From Cercospora beticola (taxonomy: Eukaryota > Ascomycota > Dothideomycetes > Mycosphaerellales > Mycosphaerellaceae): a DNA stretch of 64,000 nt. Under the pieces are notes generated by a model. It searched no databases, was not told the DNA's origin, and worked only from the letters and a program-made list of their open reading frames with translations. A program made the translations under genes and the position numbers. Below are positions 59,761 to 64,000 of the stretch, piece by piece. Position 1 is the stretch's first letter. The number at the start of each line of letters is the position of its first letter. Location of the stretch: NCBI RefSeq assembly GCF_033473495.1, contig NC_088936.1, positions 930,001 to 994,000 of the forward strand, given 5' to 3'.

Positions 59761-59925
59761 AAAAGATATATACTATAGTATTAGTAATACTACGGTATAT
59801 ATAAAACTAAGCCTAGGAGTTATACTATAGAAGAAGTAGCTTACTATACCTAATAAGTAATTATAATTTAGAGATAGATTTAAATATAGGAATATAGGTA
59901 GAAGACTATCTAGCCTAAGTAGAAG

Positions 59926-60155
59926 TATTAGAAAGTATAGTCTAGTTAGATATTCTAAGAGATACTTTAGAGATTAGGATTAGGTAATATAGGTTATATA
60001 ATACTAGGTTATATAACCTAGCTAATACCTATCTTAGAAGTAAGATATAACCTATAACTAACTAATATAATTAACTCGGTTAGTTCCTACTTATTATCTC
60101 TACTTCTACTATATTATACCTATCCGACGAGTGCCTACGAGAATATAATTTAATA
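59926..60155 (+). repeat. Middle LTR of the Copia array (230 bp)
   Basis: Full-length LTR. It keeps a TG (GAGTGCC near 60131) lost in the other two. It is followed not by a flank but by the 3' end of the pol region (60156 on). Confidence 0.92.
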
Positions 60156-60583
60156 GTTTATAAGATAACTCTAGCTTATATAGAGAAAGGTAAAAGATTT
60201 ATACTCTAAATATAGATTAAACTCTAGACCTTAGGATAATTAATAAAAGATACGTACTATAATATTAGAGATATTACGGTACGTATAAAACTAAGCCTAG
60301 GAGTTATACTATAGGAGAAGTAGCTTACTATATATAATAAGTAATTAGGATCTAGGAATCTATATATAGTCTAAAAGGGAAAAGCCTAAAGGAGAAATAA
60401 AAGGTATATACTCTAGTATTAACGTTACTATAGTATATATAATACTAGGCTAAGGAGTTAAACTAAGATAGATTAGGTATATAGCTCTAACTATATAACT
60501 ATAGTACCTAATAACTTATTATAATTTAGAGATAGATTTAAATATAGGAATATAGGTAGAAGACTATCTAGCCTAAGTAGGAG
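60156..60583 (+). repeat. Repeated 3' internal fragment of the Copia element
   Basis: GTTTATAAGATAACTCTAGC at 60156 matches 59669 onward (GTTTATAAGACAACTCTAGC), the end of RNase H and the 3' untranslated region. Within the fragment, a unit of about 150 bp ending near TAATAAGTAATTA (60345) is followed by a diverged second version ending TAATAACTTATTATAATTTAGAG (60530). This makes the piece longer than its source. Confidence 0.75.
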
Positions 60584-60813
60584 TATTAGAAAGTATAGTC
60601 TAGTTAGATATTCTAAGAGACACTTTAGGGATTAGAATTAAGTAATATAGGTTATATAATACTAGGTTATATAACCTAGCTAATACCTATCTTAGGAGTA
60701 AGATATAACCTATAACTAACTAATATAATTAACTCGGTTAGTTCCTACTTATTATCTCTACTTCTACTATATTATATCTATCCGACGAGTATCTATAAGA
60801 ATATAATTTAATA
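60584..60813 (+). repeat. Right LTR of the Copia array (230 bp)
   Basis: Third full-length LTR. Its last 5 bp (60809-60813) are part of the 13-bp direct repeat that flanks LINE-B. It keeps a CA at 60619-60622 (GACACT). Confidence 0.92.
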
Positions 60814-60821
60814 AAGTATAG
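60809..60821. repeat. Left target-site duplication of LINE-B
   Basis: TAATAAAGTATAG is repeated exactly at 62856-62868. It spans the end of the Copia LTR and the start of LINE-C sequence, so LINE-B inserted after those two were already adjacent. Confidence 0.85.
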
Positions 60822-62855
60822 ACATACTACTCTAAAGCCTTTAAGCACTCTATAATAGTAGTACTTAGGAAACTATAGAAACTAGACTACTTAAAGCTAG
60901 GAGTATATAGACCTATTGCCCTGCTTAATATAATAGCAAAGGTCCTAGAAGCTATAGTTGCTAAGAGGATATCTAAGGAGACTAAAGAACGGAAGCTTCT
61001 CCTAGAAGAACAAATAGGTACTAGGCCTAGCAGGTCTACTACCTTAGTATTAGACCTTATTACTAAGCAAGTAAAAACTATCTAGAAAACCAAGCTAGGA
61101 GCTATAGTATCTATACTCTACTTTAATATCTTAGGGGCATTCGACAAGGTCTCCTACTAGAGGCTGCTTTATAATATTAGAATAAAAGGCTTCCTAGACT
61201 ATACTATTAGCTTTATCTAATTATTCCTCTAAGATAGGACTACCTGCCTAAGGCTTAGAGAATTCATAGACTAACTAAGGCCCTAAAACATAGGAATTCC
61301 CTAAGGCTCTACTCTATCCCTAATCCTCTTCCTCTTCTTTGCCTCTACTCTACTCCTAATACTATATAAAGGGACCACTTTAGCAATAGAGTTTATAGAT
61401 AATTCTAACATCCTTATATATAGTATATTAACAGAGGATAACTGCAGGCAACTTAAGAAAGCCTACTAGAAATATAAAGAATAGGCAAGGAGATATAGAG
61501 CAGAATTTATACTATAGAAATATTAGCTAATCTACTTTACTAGGAGCAGGAAATATAACCTTAAGGCTATAGTCTAAATCTAGGGATTTAATAGAGAACT
61601 ACTACTATTACTTAGACTCCTTAGAGTATAGGTAGATACTAAACTTAAATAGGGCCTATATATTAAATAAGTAGCAGAAAAGGGAGCCTACTAAATGCAA
61701 TTACTTTAGAGACTATATAAGTCTATATAGGGAGCATCCTTCTAAAAAGTAAGGCACCTCTATATAGTAGTAGTAAGACTAGCTATTACCTTTAGCTACT
61801 AAGTCTAGTCTAACCTAGAGGGCATATAAGGCTACTATAGGAACCTTACTAAGCCTATTAAGAAGATCTAGAGGGAGGCTCTAAGGAATATTATAGAAGT
61901 ATATAAGTTAGTTATAATAGCTGTCCTAGAAAGAGAAGCAAACATTGCTCCTCTCTATTTATATACCTAGGACCTAGCTAGGCAAGTATCTAAAAAGCAA
62001 GACACCTAACCTATATACTAATATATTAAAGACAGGTATAGGGAGATTAAAAGGCAAGCATAAGTAGAAAAGAGAGCTAGGCAACCTATACTACTAACCC
62101 GAACTAGATAGGAGGAAATCCTCTAGATAGTATAAGGCTAAGAAACAACGATATAGGTATACCTAGGCTATAAGGCATAGTAGGCTAAATACTAGTAGGA
62201 TAGAAGATAGGAAGAGAATAAGGAGGAGAGAAGAGTAAGAGCAGGAGGGGAATAACTACTAGTATAGAAAACTACTACTTCCTCTACTATTAGACAAACT
62301 CTATATAAAGGACTTACTAGACTAGAGAGCATAATAGTTATACTCTTAAGGACAGAGCATATTAGGATAAGGCAATACCTTACTAAAAGGAGAGTCCTAG
62401 AGTTTATACTAGACTACGAATATAGGCAGGGACATAAAATACTAAAACATATATATATGTTCTGCTTAAAATAGAACGAGAGAAGACATATACTATTCTA
62501 GGTAGGGGCATCTATAAACTAGAAGGATCTAGCTAACACAAAGAGAGAGCTATATATAATAGCAAAGTAGCTTATCTAAGAAGGGGTCCTAGACTAATTC
62601 TTACTTACGAGAGAAGAGGTATAGGAGGATAAGAGGAGAGAGAAGGGGAAGGATAGGGCCTAGTAAGAGGAGGACTTACTAGATACCTAGTATTGTCCGA
62701 AGGAAAATAGAAACGAAGGAAGCGGCTACGTAGGCCGCAAACAAAGGGATATATAAGGGTTTTTCGAAGGCTTTTCCCTTAACCGAAATCTATAGAGCGT
62801 GCTACTTACTCTAGTTAAAAGAGGTAGACCGGCGTATAAGAATTATCTATCTATC
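60822..62855 (+). mobile_element. LINE-B: 5'-truncated, partly RIP-mutated copy of the LINE-A family
   Basis: Aligns with LINE-A 5559-7593 almost without indels and ends in the same ATCT tail. The 13-bp target duplication and 5' truncation are typical of target-primed reverse transcription. It still has many CA, TG, CC and GG where LINE-A has TA, CT or AG, so it is a younger or less exposed copy. The RT box FIDNSNILIYS (about 61390-61425) is as in LINE-A. TAG codons are present in the RT frame, so it is not intact, and it lacks ORF1, the endonuclease and the RT N-terminus. Confidence 0.92.
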
Positions 62856-62868
62856 TAATAAAGTATAG
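62856..62868. repeat. Right target-site duplication of LINE-B
   Basis: TAATAAAGTATAG, an exact copy of 60809-60821, directly after the ATCT tail. Confidence 0.85.
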
Positions 62869-64000
62869 AATAGATAGCTATAAGAAGAAGAAAATTAAAT
62901 ACTATAACTATAAGAGAGACTATAAGATATACTCTCTCTAATATAGCTATAAAGCTACTATAAAAGCTAAAGTAAAAGTATTCTTAGAGTAGTTTAAAAA
63001 GTAATAGAAGGTAGCTTTAGACCTAATATAAGAAGATAGTACTATAGAATCTATAATTCTTAAAAGGAAAGCTCTACTAGCTAAGTCTCTATAGAAAAAT
63101 AATAGGTATAAAAATAGGCCTCTAGGTACTATAGTAATAGTAATAGCTAGTAGGAGATAAGTAAGTAAGCTCTACTTCTTTTCTATATAGAAGAAAGAGG
63201 ATACTTAAAGAGTAATAAGTACTCTTTAAGAAGATATAGATATTAACCTAATTAAGCTTCTTTTCTAAGAATTCTATAAGTAGCTAAACTCTAATAATCT
63301 ACTAATATAATATTAATAGGTTAAATACTACCTAAACTCTACTACTAGATAGCTAAGCTATAGAAGAAGCTATAGTAATAGTACTATAAGAACTATAGCT
63401 TAATACTATAAATAGTAGAACTAAAGCTAAGAAAAGATACTCTATAGTCTTTCTACTCTAGTAGAACCTAAGAGTAGTAATACTTATATTAGATAAAATT
63501 AGAACTAATAGCTAGAAACTACTCTTCTATAATATAGATAACTTAGTAACTATCTAAGTCTAGATATCTATAGGAACTATCTCTATTTATAACTACTATA
63601 ACCTCTTAGAGCTAATAAGCTATAGATAAGAAGAGACTATCTCTATACTCTAAGAAGTACTATTATAAACTCTAGAGAATATAAAAGTAAGCTATATAGT
63701 AGTAGGAAACTTTAACTTCTACTACTTAAAATAGAGAGGAAATATAACTTAAACCTAATATACTATAGTAGATAAGCTTATTAAAATAATTATAGAGGCC
63801 TAACTATAGCTAGCTCTAGAGCTAGAGATAATTATATAGGAAAGATATATAGCTAGCTACTAAATATTAGACCTAGTTTTTATTAGCCTCTCTTTCTAAA
63901 ATCTAATCTAAAAATATAAAGCTCTTCTAGAAAAGATATATAGCTCTAACTATATCTCTCTTAGGATAACTCTCTATATTAACTTCTAAGAGCTAAGAGA
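62857..64000 (+). mobile_element. LINE-C: 5'-truncated LINE-A-family copy, continues past the window
   Basis: 62861 corresponds to LINE-A 3653 and 64000 to LINE-A 4801. The only length change I found is a 9-bp deletion near 63276 (AAATCCTAT region of LINE-A, about 4070). The segment covers the ORF1 zinc knuckle (about 62890-62960) and the start of the ORF2 endonuclease with VVGNFNFYYLK at about 63695-63735. It is as heavily mutated as LINE-A. It abuts the Copia LTR once LINE-B is removed, so its 5' end was cut either by truncation or by the Copia-linked rearrangement. Confidence 0.88.

Larger units (their letters stand above)
54204..60155 (+). mobile_element. Ty1/Copia retrotransposon with 230-bp LTRs, 5952 bp
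   Basis: LTRs at 54204-54433 and 59926-60155 have inverted ends TATTA/TAATA (originally TGTTA/TAACA). The order gag, protease, integrase, RT, RNase H, with integrase before RT, is diagnostic of Copia. CpG is nearly absent as well as CA/TG, unlike the Gypsy elements. A third LTR at 60584-60813 follows a partial internal repeat. No convincing 5-bp target duplication is seen around either LTR pair, which suggests that recombination rearranged the right side. Confidence 0.92.

Noticed and set aside
60584..60813. Possible independent solo LTR
   Set aside because: It is preceded by a repeated fragment of the same Copia interior and lacks a clean 5-bp duplication, so it is better explained as part of a rearranged Copia array.
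1..64000. tRNA and rRNA genes
   Set aside because: I found no cloverleaf with a plausible anticodon loop and no rRNA-like block. The closest was the tRNA-complementary primer site of the Copia element.

Overview
The window looks like heterochromatin from a filamentous ascomycete (Pezizomycotina). It is a gene-free stack of nested retroelements that has been destroyed by repeat-induced point mutation (RIP). CA and TG dinucleotides are almost absent, TA is in large excess, and CT/AG and, in most places, CG are kept. This is what C-to-T change at CpA on both strands leaves behind. It turns Gln, Trp and Arg codons into TAG/TAA and removes most ATG, His and Cys codons, so no reading frame of useful length survives. 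If TAG/TAA are read as former Gln/Trp, long family-typical proteins reappear in single frames. The coding assignments below rest on that reading. The species cannot be named from the sequence.

Layout, left to right. (1) Positions 1-8902 hold an old minus-strand coding ghost of unknown function, split by LINE-A, a Tad1-like non-LTR element with an 11-bp target duplication. (2) Positions 8903-23068 are a plus-strand chromovirus (Gypsy-II, 164-bp LTRs, duplication ACTAA). Inside it sits a minus-strand chromovirus (Gypsy-I copy 1, 195-bp LTRs, duplication TACGA), and inside that sits a 158-bp LTR-like insertion (duplication GCTAG) that still has its CA/TG. (3) Positions 23069-28450 carry a second, very long minus-strand coding ghost with coiled coils. 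(4) Positions 28450-41150 are LINE-D (coiled-coil/zinc-knuckle ORF1, endonuclease, RT, RNase H), split by Gypsy-III, a third chromovirus with 184-bp LTRs. (5) Positions 41150-44576 hold a minisatellite, a perfect 110-bp tandem duplication and another minus-strand ghost. (6) Positions 44582-51377 are Gypsy-I copy 2 (duplication GATTA). It is more heavily mutated than copy 1, apart from a 2.3-kb tract that is nearly identical between the two. (7) Positions 51383-54203 contain a diverged relative of the ghost at 43.6-44.6 kb and an unassigned coding-like stretch. (8) Positions 54204-60813 are a Copia element with 230-bp LTRs and a half-tRNA-type primer site, followed by a partial internal repeat and a third LTR. 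(9) Positions 60822-62855 are LINE-B, a 5'-truncated and only partly mutated copy of the LINE-A family with a 13-bp target duplication. (10) Positions 62857-64000 are LINE-C, another truncated copy that runs off the window.

None of these elements looks able to encode its own proteins. The value of the window is historical. Insertion order can be read from nested target duplications, and mutation intensity differs between elements (LINE-A and Copia have lost CpG as well as CpA, the Gypsy cores have kept CpG). Some blocks (the 158-bp insertion, LINE-B, the 110-bp duplication, the homogenised Gypsy-I tract) appear to postdate or to have escaped the main RIP episodes. All three Gypsy families end in a chromodomain-like segment, which fits targeting to heterochromatin.
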